Assembly (NCBI GenBank): GCA_023614405.1
Contig: JAJUPC010000041.1
Coordinates: forward strand, 992,001 to 1,056,000
Length of the DNA stretch: 64,000 bases
Source: Avena insularis
Taxonomy: Eukaryota > Streptophyta > Magnoliopsida > Poales > Poaceae
Direction of reading: 5' to 3'
A model generated the notes under the pieces. That model had not been told where the DNA came from, did not search any database, and saw only the letters and a list, made by a program, of their open reading frames with translations. Position 1 is the stretch's first letter; every line of letters starts with the position of its first letter. Both the position numbers and the translations under genes were made by a program. Shown here in pieces: positions 56,172 to 64,000 of this stretch.

Positions 56172-56210
56172 GTGGTGGTTTAGGAAAGGAACACACATGC
56201 AATGACTTTG
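56172..56210 (+). repeat. Reference short (S) monomer, 39 bp
   Basis: This is a short monomer with one substitution from consensus (ACTTTG for ACTCTG). It starts GTGGTGGTTTAGG. Aligned with the L monomer it lacks exactly GATCCAT between two GTG triplets, so 46 minus 7 gives 39. It has no BamHI site but keeps TTTAGG, CATGCA and the TGAC part. Because 39 is 13 codons, runs of S units stay open in one frame on the minus strand. That explains the recurring 13-residue peptide periods in conceptual translations. Confidence 0.93.
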
Positions 56211-56280
56211 GTGGATCCATGTGGTTTAGGAAAAGAATACATATGCAATGACTCTGGTGGTGGTTGAGGAAAAGAACACT

Positions 56281-57924
56281 GTAAGATCTCACCATAATAA
56301 GGTAATATCCCTGTTATTGCAGTGCTAGCACCCACAGTTTAAGATGAAGTACACAGAAACAAAGGTCATTATTACATCGCATATCCAGGAATATAATGGT
56401 TCTTACAACTCACTTAGCCCAAGGCTAAGACACTTAAAGTTCACATTACATAGCATAATAATAATAGAGTGTTTAGTCTTCATGCGCCACAGGCAAGCAT
56501 GTCGACTGTAGACCCGCAACCCTACTCATCATCGGAGTATCCTGCAACATAATAAGTTACAGCCACAAGGGTCAATACATTTGGAATTGTATTGGAAAGT
56601 GATACCATAGATACTTAGTATAATCCAACAACTACATGAATATATGGCTAAGTGGGGTTATGGCTGGCTTTGCTAAAAGCTAGTTTAACTTATAGTTTTT
56701 GAAAAGTAAGTTTTCTCATTCAACACTAAGGTACCAATGATAGACATCACTAAACCTCTACCCATGTTCACCCACAAGTTTTAACTTAGAGAAATTTGTA
56801 TGAGGAGATTATTGAACTGCTTCACTGTATTGAGGCTCAGGAATTGTCCATAACCGGGGACACGGCTAAGTACTTAGTTTTACCCTCTCGAGAGGTGGTG
56901 CACTTTCCCCACAAGACTCGACATGCATCGAGACAATACTTTTCAGAAGCAATCCCTCAGACCACCACGAACGCGTTCCATCCTACCACATCTACCACCT
57001 TCTGTCCGTCTGGCTGAGTTCTTGCAACTTAGTTGGTCAAGGCAGAGCCCATATGCCATGTGGCTGCACTGGAAGCTTCATGACAAGAATGTCTCCAATC
57101 TCTTTGTTACTGGGTGGCCATCCACAAGTGTGATACACCAGCTGACCATAGACATGGCCCCTGAGTAACCACTCAACATAATCCAAGCAAGTCCCATTCC
57201 ACCCAAGTTTTTCATTAATATTAGTTGTTTTCTTAGTCAAACAAAATAATATCTTTCCATAATATCTTATATGTATTTTCCACCCACGAATTCTAATAGC
57301 ATGGCTAAGCACTCTAGCATACGAAGTCTTTCAACTAGGAGATGCTACCAAGATATAATCTATAGGGTAGCATAGCATAGTACAGTAACATGTAAATAAT
57401 CGTATCATGCTAAGATCTACCAAAATAACACTAGTGCAATAGTGAAAATAATAGGACATGAGATGAAATATCACTTGCCTTGGTAGCTAGGGGAATAGGT
57501 ACAATCCTCACAGCAACAAACTTCACAATCCACACAATCTACACAAAGAACAATACAACAACAATAATTCAATCAATAAAACATTACAAAAAATATGAAT
57601 GCATACAAAATGCAATGATATGATCACAACTGTATAATTTACAGAGTCTACAGTACAGAGGGTAAAATACCTCATCTAAATGCATAAGAAATACCACAAA
57701 ACAATTTATAGAACAATTTTTATGAGCAAAATACTCCTAAAAAGTTCTGCCTAATAATTCCAATTTTTCAGAGGCAAAAGTGTGAAACAAGGCCTCTATA
57801 ATAAAGGTCTTATTTTTCTAAATCCATAGACACCAAATTTGCATTTTTCTGAATTGTAGCACAAAAGTTATGGATTTTCTAAGTTTAATACAAAATCTGT
57901 TTAGTTTTCTATTTAAACAGATTA
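56281..57924. other. AT-rich non-coding part of the minus-strand LTR
   Basis: This stretch has no satellite monomers, no recognisable protein and no RNA gene. The open frames in it (for example minus strand 57037-57312 and plus strand 56796-57017) are short, overlap in opposite directions and match nothing I know. On the minus strand a TTGCAGG that could be a splice acceptor lies near 56540. It could reflect an intron in the element leader, but that is unsupported otherwise. Confidence 0.45.
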
Positions 57925-58745
57925 TCCTCGGCAACGTGGCGCAATCTAATTGGCCCGTACCGGTTCGGTTGGATCGACCGCTGCGGGTCGTTGGATCTTA
58001 AGTGATGACAGACGGATCAGATTAGCCCGTACCGGTTCGTCCACGATCTAATCCTAGCCGCAGACAAACAATCTAACGGTTCTAGGTGGCTTTGGCCGAG
58101 ATGGCGGCCATTGCAGACGCTGGCGGAGCGTCGGCCGATGGGGTTCCGGCGATTCTATAAGGGGTGGGAGACCGTGGACACGTACGAGAGGTCGAGGGGG
58201 TCGTGGCGGTCTCGACGAAGGTCACTGCGGCACGAGGGGGGGGGTTGCTCTGGTCTGGCCATGATCCCTCGCTGGAGTTGGACCGCATCGTCGACCTGGT
58301 GCAAAAGAAGGCACGTGGCCGGGGTTAAAACGTGCGCTAGGTCACCGCAAGCATTACAGAGCAGAGAGAGGGGCACGGCGTGGCCGGGGCTCACCGGAAT
58401 TCTCGCCGGAGGTGCTTCGGTCGGCGGCGGTTTGAGGGGGCAATTGGGGAGCCTATGGGCTCTCCAGGGGCTGTGTTTGGGGAACCGGTTGGGGAGGAGG
58501 AGGGGATTAAGAAGGGGCCGTTGCGGTGGCGATTAACTCGCAGAACGCGTTCAATAAACGGACATGGAAAAGCGGAGAGAGGAGAGAGGCGGGCCGTTTC
58601 GCGTGGAAGACTGAGGTGGCATCGACGTGGCGTGGGGCGGTGGTGGTAAGTGAGTGGGGTGAATTGAGGGCGTGTGCAAAAAGAGAGAGAGGGGGAGGGA
58701 GTAGGGCTATGGGCAGTTTGGGCCAAAGGCCGAGGCTGCTTTGTT
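57925..58745 (-). other. GC- and CpG-rich segment within the LTR
   Basis: Base composition changes sharply from AT-rich flanks to a GC-rich stretch with many CpG sites, including CGGCGGCGG-like runs and a G9 run near 58228. Overlapping frames are open on both strands (plus 58111-58536, 58380-58649; minus 58155-58394, 58391-58726), as expected for high GC. None resembles a known protein. In the context of an LTR on the minus strand this could be the promoter and transcribed leader. A captured gene fragment is a second possibility. Confidence 0.4.
57954..58039. repeat. Direct repeats of CCCGTACCGGTTCG, 72 bp apart
   Basis: The 14-mer CCCGTACCGGTTCG occurs at 57954-57967 and again at 58026-58039. 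Both follow an AATCTAATTGG or CAGATTAG type stretch. Short repeated boxes of this kind are typical of LTR regulatory regions. The function here is inferred only from position. Confidence 0.7.
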
Positions 58746-58752
58746 TGAAAAT

Positions 58753-58799
58753 CCTTTTTCTTTCTTTCCTTTTCTTTTCTTTTTGATTTCTTTTAATTT
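58753..58799. repeat. Pyrimidine-rich tract
   Basis: The plus strand is almost all T and C (CTTTTTCTTTCTTTCC and so on), so the minus strand is A/G rich. It lies at the border between the GC-rich segment and an AT-rich flank. I see no polypurine tract immediately next to an LTR edge here, so I treat it as low-complexity sequence. Confidence 0.6.
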
Positions 58800-58896
58800 A
58801 GCATAAGTGCTCCAAAAAGCCTCTAAATTTCACCAAATTTTTGGAGGACAAATCTAATGCAAAGTAGTACATGCCATGATGATATGAATGCTATGA

Positions 58897-58901
58897 TGAA
58901 G
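58897..58901. repeat. Probable left target-site duplication of the copia element
   Basis: The five bases TGAAG directly precede the TG that opens the copia LTR. Ty1-copia integrase makes 5-bp duplications. The matching right copy would follow the 3' LTR, which is outside the window, so this is a prediction. Confidence 0.5.
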
Positions 58902-60595
58902 TGTTGGAGATATGCCCAAGAGGCAATAATAAAGTGGTTGTTATTATATCTTTATGTTTATGATAAATGTTTACATCCCATGCTATAATTGTATTAACCG
59001 GAAACATTAATACTTGTGTGTTTTGTAAACATAAAAGAGTCCCTAGTAAGCCTCTTGTTGAACTAGCTTGTTGATTAATAGATGATCATGGTTTCCTGAT
59101 CATGGACATTGGATGTCATTAATAACAAGATTATATCATTAGGAGAATGATGTGATGGACACACACCCATAGTAAGCGTAGCATAAGATCAAGTCATTAA
59201 GTTCGTATTGCTATAAGCTTTCAAATGCATAGTAACCTAATCCTTCGACCATGAGGTTATGTTAATCATCATCACCGGATGGGTACTTTGATGACATCAA
59301 ACACCGCTTAATCGGGTGGTTATAAAGGTGTCATTGGGTATTCTGAAGTATGTGTTGAAGCGCATGGACCAAGATTGGGATTTGTCCATCCATATGACGG
59401 ATAGATATGCTCTGGGCCCTCTCGGTGGGATGTCATCTAGTTAGCTTGCAAGCATGTGATGAGGTCACAAGGGATGACATATCATGGAACGAGTAAAGAG
59501 TACTTATCGATGTGAGGTAGAACTAGGTATGGAGATACCGACGATCAAACCTCGGATAAGTAGAGTCTCAGCGTGACGAAGGGAATTGGTTTCATTATGT
59601 TAAATGGTTCTATCGATCACAAGTCATCGTTGAGTATGTGGGAGCTGTTATGGATCTCGCATCCGCTAATGGTTATTGATCGGAGATGTGTCTCCATCAT
59701 GTCTACATGTTCACGAACCGTAGGGTGACACACTTAAGGTTCGAAGTTGTTTTAAGTAGATATGGAATGTGCGTTGGAGACCGAATGTTGTTCAGAGTCT
59801 GGGATTGGATCCGGGACATCACGAGGAGATCCGGAATTGTCTGGAGAATAAGATTCATATATTGGGGATCATTTTCTAAGTTAGGAAATGTTCCGGAGTA
59901 TTTGTATGGGGATTCTAGAAGGTTTCGGAATGTTCCAGAAGGTTCTAGAAGATTTCTTGGAGTTTGCTTGAAAACCAAGAAAGGATCAAGGAATCCTTGT
60001 GGGGTAAGACAAGGATTCGTGGGAGAGTAAGACTCTCCCCCACCTCCTTGATCCGCCGGCCAAGGGAGAGGGGAGTCCTACAAGGACTCCACCTCCCCAT
60101 GGCGCCTCCCTCCTTTAAATAGAGGGGTGGAGGCACAAGCCGCCTTGCCCCTTCTATTCTCTAGATCTCAAGTTGCCTCTCTCCTCCTCCTTCCCTCTGC
60201 TCTGGCTTAGGCGAAGCCCTGCAGAATTCTCTACTCCACCACCACCACCATGCCGTCGTGCTGCTGGGATTTCGTGGAGAGATCTACTACCTCTGCTGCT
60301 CGCTGGAACAGGGAGAGGAAGGTCTGCTTCGACTCCGCACGTGTGACCATTGCAGGTGCTGCGAACGCCGTTGGCGAAAGGATCGTCTACTCGATCTTGA
60401 GATCGGCAAGTGATCGACTACATCAACCACGAGATCTGATCTCAAACAAGGCTTATCGAATCTACAAGGGTTAGTACAGATCTATCTCGTTGCACATGTC
60501 TAATAAATTAGATCTTAGCTTTTATCTAGATTAGATCTGGGTTTTGTTCGTTCTTGCGGTAGAAATTTTTTGTTTTCCATGCTACGAACCCATCA
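58902..60595 (+). repeat. 5' LTR of the copia element (1,694 bp)
   Basis: The LTR starts TGTTGG and ends CCATCA. The terminal inverted repeat is imperfect by one base; the lineage normally has TGTTGG and CCAACA. The length is in the range known for BARE-type LTRs (about 1.7-1.8 kb). Internal landmarks in order are GGTTTCCTGATCATGGACAT near 59089, GACCGGAGATG-like sequence near 59680, CACGAGGAGATCCGGAA near 59820, and a TATA-type box at 60114 followed by GAGGGGTGGAGGCACAAGCC. The end is set by the primer binding site two bases downstream. Open frames inside (59686-60030 and 60250-60474) are not recognised proteins. Confidence 0.88.
60114..60121 (+). promoter_or_regulatory. TATA-like box of the copia LTR promoter
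   Basis: TTTAAATA is followed by GAGGGGTGGAGGCACAAGCC. A box in this position drives transcription in BARE-type LTRs, with the RNA start some tens of bases downstream. Activity of this copy is unknown. Confidence 0.65.
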
Positions 60596-60596
60596 G

Positions 60597-60609
60597 TGGT
60601 ATCAGAGCC
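60597..60609 (+). other. Primer binding site for initiator methionine tRNA
   Basis: TGGTATCAGAGCC lies just after the LTR end with one spacer base. It is complementary to the 3' end of plant initiator tRNA-Met, the usual minus-strand primer of Ty1-copia elements. It is intact, unlike the coding region. Confidence 0.92.
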
Positions 60610-61789
60610 TTGTCTATGCGTAGATCTGTTGCACGAGTAGAACAGAATGGTTTTGTGGGCGTTGGTGCTCATGCCGTCTTTTGCTTTGTGTACTTTGCAT
60701 CTTGCGGTATGGTGGGATGAAGCGGCTCGGGCTAACCTTACATGTCATCACACATGAGACTTGCTCCACGCTTGACGTGTAACTTGCTTTGCACAAGTGG
60801 CTTTGCGGGTGTCTGTCTCTCTCACCATAGTATAGATCCAATCTACAGTTTGCACTTGATAGCACTTGTATCAACATTGTGGTTCAGTTTCGTAGGTAAG
60901 ATCCGTTCTTATTCGAAAGCCCCAAACCACGTAAAACATGCAAAGAAAATTAGAGGCGTCTAACTTGTTTTTGCAGGGGTTTTGTGATGTGATATGGCCA
61001 TTATGTGATTGTGATTATATTTGATGTATGCAATGATCCTTATTGTAATATGGCAACCGGCAGGAGCCTAATGGTTGTCTTTAAATTTTGTTTAAGACCT
61101 GCGTGTCTATTCATCATGTAATAGCTTTATTCCAAGTAGTTGTAATAGTTGCTATTGGTGATGGACAACCATGAAGCGGCGCCACTGACCTTGACGCAAT
61201 GCTGGTGATGATGGAGATCATGTCCATGCTTTGGAGATGGAGATCAAAGGCACAAGAAGAAAGGCCATATCATATCACATATTATGAATTGCATGTGATG
61301 TTAATCCTTTATGCATCTTGTATTGCTTAGATCGCGACGGTAGCATTATAAGATGATACCTCTCACTAAATATCAAGTAATAAAGTGTTCGTCCTTAGTA
61401 GGCACCGTTGCTAAGACTCGTCGTTTCGAAGCATCTCGTGATGATCGGGTGTGATAGATTCTACGTGTGCATACAACGGGTGCAAGCCAGATTTGCACAT
61501 GCGGATACTAAGGTTAACCTTGACGAGCCTAGCATGTATAGACATGGTCTTGGAACACAGAATACTGAAAGGTAAAGCATGAGTCATATGGATGATATGA
61601 TGAACATGTTGATTGTTCGCCTTTAAAGCTACATCATCTCACGTGATGATCGGACTTGGTGTAGTGGATTTGGTTCGTGTAATCACTAAAACAACTCGAG
61701 GGATGTTGTTTTGAGTGGGAGTTTATTTGTAATTTGGATTAGTCGAACTCAATTTATCATAAACACAATCAAAGTGAATTTGCATAGTT
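60610..61789 (+). other. Untranslated leader of the copia element
   Basis: There is no sustained coding frame here. Stretches such as CATCTCACGTGATGATCGGA (61628-61647) are typical of the long leader of BARE-like elements from general knowledge. The minus-strand frame at 60614-60877 and the plus-strand frame at 60742-60963 match nothing known and are treated as chance. Confidence 0.6.
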
Positions 61790-62620
61790 TGTTGTAGTCA
61801 TTGGCATCCGTTCACCACCTTACGCTTAGTTATAGTTGAGATAGTGGAACTATAGAAATTCTGGATATTTTCTTTACGAACTGGTATCGTATTCTTTTGA
61901 GTGTCAATCTAAAGTTTAAATGTCCTGTTGCAAACCTTCAGCAAACTCCGTTTACTCTGTGAAGTTTAATAAACAGTATTAAATCAAGAGTAACAATTCC
62001 AGTGTTAGTATCTAATGTATCATGTTTGCCTCCATGATTCTTGATACTCAAAAGATTGTTTTTAATATCAAGTTTATCTAAGAGATGAAAGCAATGTTTC
62101 AGAAACCATCATATGTGAAAGGTATTGCGATATCTAAAACAATGTGTTGGTTACAACATGATAGAGTATACGTCCTCATATTTTATGAGAATTTGTGAAG
62201 GTTGAAGACGCCAGTCGTCCTAATCCTCCAAAAGGTTTTGGAAAAGAAACATTATACTCGCAATTCACCTTTATAAGCTATAGCAGCTTGATCATGAAAG
62301 TTGTCATGATAAGGATGAATAGAAGATGTAAGTAAAATGTTTACTACACTAAAAGGTTACTAAAGAATGGAACTTTGAAAGAATGCCAAATATTTGATGA
62401 AGGTGATCCACTTCAAAGTGCAAGTCCAAAGGTATTAGTATTTGACTATACACACTTTGTACTATGTGTCATGTGAATGACACCACAATTGATATTGATA
62501 GATTCTTTTAAAAGAAAAGGAATTGTTGAAAGAGAACCTATAAAATATTTGGCAGAAAAGAAAAGATTGGAGATGTCCAACTTAGGTATATAGAAGATAC
62601 ATGTTATGGCTGTATTCCCT
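61790..62620 (+). pseudogene. Decayed gag region of the copia element
   Basis: Only the end is recognisable. Translating from about 62543 gives KYLAEKK, which in this lineage directly follows the CCHC zinc knuckle of Gag. Upstream in the same frame the knuckle residues have been replaced, so the last cysteine and the histidine are not visible. All frames are broken by stops and indels, and I cannot place the start codon. Gag would form the virus-like particle in an intact element. Confidence 0.5.
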
Positions 62621-62639
62621 GCTTGTTAAACAATGTAGT

Positions 62640-62959
62640 TATGCGGTATTGGATACCGAATTGGTTGGTATGAAGTGTCATACAGGACAACACAATTCAT
62701 GAACTACAATGGCCTAAGTAACTAGCAAGAGAATATGTGATGATGTTCATCGAAAACAAACAAAGGGTTGTTGTGTTGCTCGTTAACATCAAAGCTTGCC
62801 TTCAACATTTGTTTCAATAATTGTTATTTTGATCAGGTATTATGACGACAAAAGGTTGTTCAAATAATTACTGTATTCCATAATAGATGGATGATATACA
62901 ACTATGGTTGGAGAAATGACGACCATAAAACTAATGCTAAAATGTCGCAAGACAAATAA
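62640..62959 (+). pseudogene. Decayed protease region
   Basis: GATACCGAATTGG at about 62652 occupies the place of the aspartic protease motif DTGS. It reads DT followed by altered residues, so the glycine of the motif is lost in this frame. The remainder has stops in all frames. The assignment rests mainly on its position between the Gag end and the pre-integrase region. Confidence 0.4.
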
Positions 62960-63100
62960 TTGAAAGATCACATGCAAAGTGACATCGCCGTTTAAATTAT
63001 ATTGAAAGGGATACATGAAGAAACTCCATGTTGATGGATTTTTGGAGTCTTTGATTTTGATCAAATGACGCTTGTGATACTTTCCCGGAGATAATTAAAA
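62960..63100 (+). pseudogene. Decayed GAG-pre-integrase (zinc-binding) region
   Basis: 63015-63053 translates as MKKLHVDGFLESL, which resembles the segment following the HHCC zinc finger at the integrase N terminus in copia elements. An in-frame stop precedes it (TGA at about 63003) and others follow, so the frame is dead. Confidence 0.6.
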
Positions 63101-63450
63101 CTCCGTCAGAGGCCAAAGAGGAACGGACGACTAACTGATTGGAATTTGTACATATTGATGTATATAGTCCATTATGTGTAGTCGCGGGCGATGGATTTCA
63201 ACTTCATATGCTTTCTCCGAAGATTTGAGTGAGTATATCTATATACTTACTCAATAAGGAAGAAGTATGAAACATTTGAAAATGTTCAAAGACTTTCAAG
63301 ATGAAGTGGAAAATTATTGTAACAAGAAAATAAAAAAGTTTATGATTGGATCATAAAGAAAGATGTTTGAGTTACAAGTTTAGCAAAACACCTAAGATTT
63401 GAGGAATCGTTCCATGGATTTGCATTTCTCAAAAACACCATAGGAGTATG
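63101..63450 (+). pseudogene. Decayed integrase core region
   Basis: Nucleotide similarity to the BARE-like integrase core is recognisable in short pieces. One is around 63147-63178 (near the first catalytic aspartate) and another at 63265-63335 (Y/SETFE followed, after a frameshift, by a lysine-rich stretch). The frame shifts several times and at least one stop lies in each piece, so no DDE triad can be read through. Confidence 0.55.
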
Positions 63451-64000
63451 GAGTGTTCAAGATATGTAATGAAACCTTGTTTGACATGGTAAGATCAAAG
63501 GTGTCATTTATAAAACTGCCATTATATTTTAAAAGATTAAAGCTTTAGTGACTACCGCTTTTACACTGAAAAGAGCTCCATCATGATCCGTTGAAATGAC
63601 ACCATATAAGTCATGGTTTGGGATAAAACCCAGGTTGTCCTTTCTTAAATTTTTGGTATGCTAGGCATAAGTAAAGTGTTTACAACCAAAGTCGAATGAG
63701 CATGTATTTGTAGGTTATTTTGAATAACCATTGGGTATTCCTCCATAACACCAAAGACAAAATTGTTTGTCGCTTAGAGTGTCGAGTTTCTTGAGAAGGA
63801 ATTTTTGGTGAAAAGTCAAGTGGGAGGACAATAGAACTTTGACAAGGTTTCTGAACCTTGACTAATATGTGCTGAGTTACGCAGCATCGGTAAGTGTCCC
63901 GGAGGCAGCAACAATGCTCATGGCTCACGTGCCTCAAAGGTTGTGGTCACGGATATCTAAGTTCCTATTGAACCAAGTAGGTCGGGTAAGTAATCAAATG
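63451..64000 (+). pseudogene. Decayed integrase C-terminal part, running off the window
   Basis: Pieces near 63540-63660 and 63736-63830 follow the order expected after the integrase core (region equivalent to APSKS-VETTPYE and the FLEKEF segment). Stops and indels are frequent. The minus-strand open frame at 63680-63937 is an antisense shadow. The element continues beyond 64000, where reverse transcriptase would be expected. Confidence 0.5.

Larger units (their letters stand above)
1..56279. repeat. Giant tandem satellite array with 46-bp and 39-bp monomers
   Basis: The whole tract is built from one short unit, read on the plus strand in this order: GGATCCATGTGG, then TTTAGGAAAGG, then AACACACATGCAATGACTC, then TGGT or TAGT. 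No non-satellite segment interrupts it. The array is already running at base 1, so its left end is outside the window. It stops abruptly at 56279. The consensus L monomer has 13 G, 8 C, 14 A and 11 T (about 46% GC) and contains no CpG. Common variants carry AAAATAAC, AAAAGAAC, AAAAAAAGG or TATAAAAGG in the A-rich part, and CTCTAGT, CTTTGGT, CTCCGGT or CTCGGGT at the end. I do not recognise it as a named cereal satellite such as Afa/pAs1, pSc119.2 or the 350-bp rye family, all of which have much longer units. Minus-strand open frames inside it (longest 43172-43588 and 12209-12613) come from the repeat and are not annotated as genes. Confidence 0.97.
52101..56279. repeat. Right-hand satellite zone, less ordered
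   Basis: Short duplicated pieces are present: 54040-54560 recurs at 54901-55421 (offset 861 bp), and 52707-52898 recurs near 54563-54754 (offset 1,856 bp). From about 55800 to the end the monomers are close to consensus and include simple L-L-L runs. The array therefore does not decay gradually towards its right edge; it stops in mid-monomer. Confidence 0.78.
56280..58901 (-). mobile_element. Part of a long LTR, minus strand, probably Gypsy type
   Basis: At 56280 the satellite gives way to unrelated sequence starting TGTAAGATCTCAC. Read on the minus strand this is the end of an LTR (GTGAGATCTTACA, ending in CA). The minus-strand order is pyrimidine-rich start, GC-rich centre, then AT-rich tail, with no long coding frame. 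That matches the general build of long cereal Gypsy LTRs. From memory, the tail (about 56280-56560) resembles such LTR ends, but I cannot name a family. The other end is not seen because a copia element interrupts it at 58902. The five bases before 56280 (AACAC) would be the target-site duplication; the partner copy would lie beyond the window. Alternatives are a non-LTR junction or an assembly join. Confidence 0.5.
58902..64000 (+). mobile_element. Ty1-copia retrotransposon, BARE-1/WIS/Angela-like, 5' part
   Basis: Order on the plus strand: 5' LTR (58902-60595), primer binding site (60597-60609), leader, then gag, protease and integrase remnants up to the window edge. The LTR start TGTTGGAGATATGCCC, the CAATAATAAAGTGG stretch after it, the primer site and the integrase-region similarity identify the BARE-1/WIS/Angela lineage of grass copia elements from general knowledge. 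The internal region is full of stops and frameshifts, so this copy cannot make functional Gag or Pol. Reverse transcriptase, RNase H, the polypurine tract and the 3' LTR are not in the window. It interrupts the minus-strand LTR at 58901/58902 and is therefore the younger insertion. Confidence 0.88.

Noticed and set aside
1..56279. A CRISPR-like array (short repeats at regular spacing)
   Set aside because: There are no unique spacers. The whole unit is repeated head to tail, the intervals are themselves repeat, and the context is a plant nuclear genome.
1..56279. CENP-B box or other known centromere-satellite signature
   Set aside because: No TTCG....A..CGGG-type box is visible in the monomer, and the unit length does not match known cereal centromeric satellites. 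Location cannot be told from sequence.
1..56279. An assembly artefact producing false tandem copies
   Set aside because: The copies carry private substitutions, indels and different period lengths, which a simple repeated contig would not. Exact copy number still needs long reads.
58111..58649. A real gene in the GC-rich segment
   Set aside because: Frames are open on both strands at once, as expected from composition. None gives a recognisable domain, and the surrounding sequence looks like an LTR.
56280..58901. An rRNA, tRNA or snoRNA gene in the non-satellite interval
   Set aside because: No cloverleaf, A/B box pair or conserved rRNA stretch was seen by eye.
59686..60474. Proteins encoded inside the copia LTR
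   Set aside because: The two frames lie in LTR sequence that is non-coding in this lineage, overlap the promoter region, and match nothing known to me.

Overview
The window looks like nuclear DNA from a large-genome grass, most likely a Triticeae species (wheat, barley, rye or Aegilops type). The basis is a Ty1-copia element of BARE-1/WIS/Angela type at the right end and the nested-insertion layout. Species cannot be fixed from the sequence alone. I see no intact protein-coding or RNA gene.

Bases 1-56279 are one uninterrupted tandem satellite that already runs at base 1. Two monomer lengths alternate, 46 bp (L) and 39 bp (S). They differ by a clean 7-bp indel (GATCCAT) that also creates or removes a BamHI site. 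By length alone the tract holds roughly 1,220-1,440 monomers. The monomers are arranged in higher-order repeats. Five copies of a 3.0-3.6 kb block fill the left third (from 254 to about 17690). Then come a 3.36-kb pair, a 2.2-kb triplet, a scrambled zone with local 170-bp periodicity (29.6-38.2 kb), a 3.5/3.7-kb pair, a 2.19-kb pair and a less ordered right zone. Block edges fall at equivalent monomer positions, as in-register unequal exchange would give. The many minus-strand open frames of 60-138 codons are a by-product of the repeat, because 39 bp is 13 codons; they are not genes.

At 56280 the array stops in mid-monomer against a TG dinucleotide. Bases 56280-58901 read on the minus strand like part of a long LTR ending in CA, probably from a Gypsy-type element that inserted into the satellite. 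It contains a GC- and CpG-rich segment (about 57925-58745) and 14-bp direct repeats. That element is in turn interrupted at 58902 by a Ty1-copia element on the plus strand: a 1,694-bp 5' LTR (58902-60595), an initiator-Met tRNA primer binding site (60597-60609), a leader, and gag/protease/integrase remnants broken by many stops and frameshifts up to the window edge.

The inferred order of events is satellite expansion, insertion of the minus-strand LTR element, insertion of the copia element into that LTR, and then decay of the copia coding region, while the satellite kept being homogenised by block duplication.
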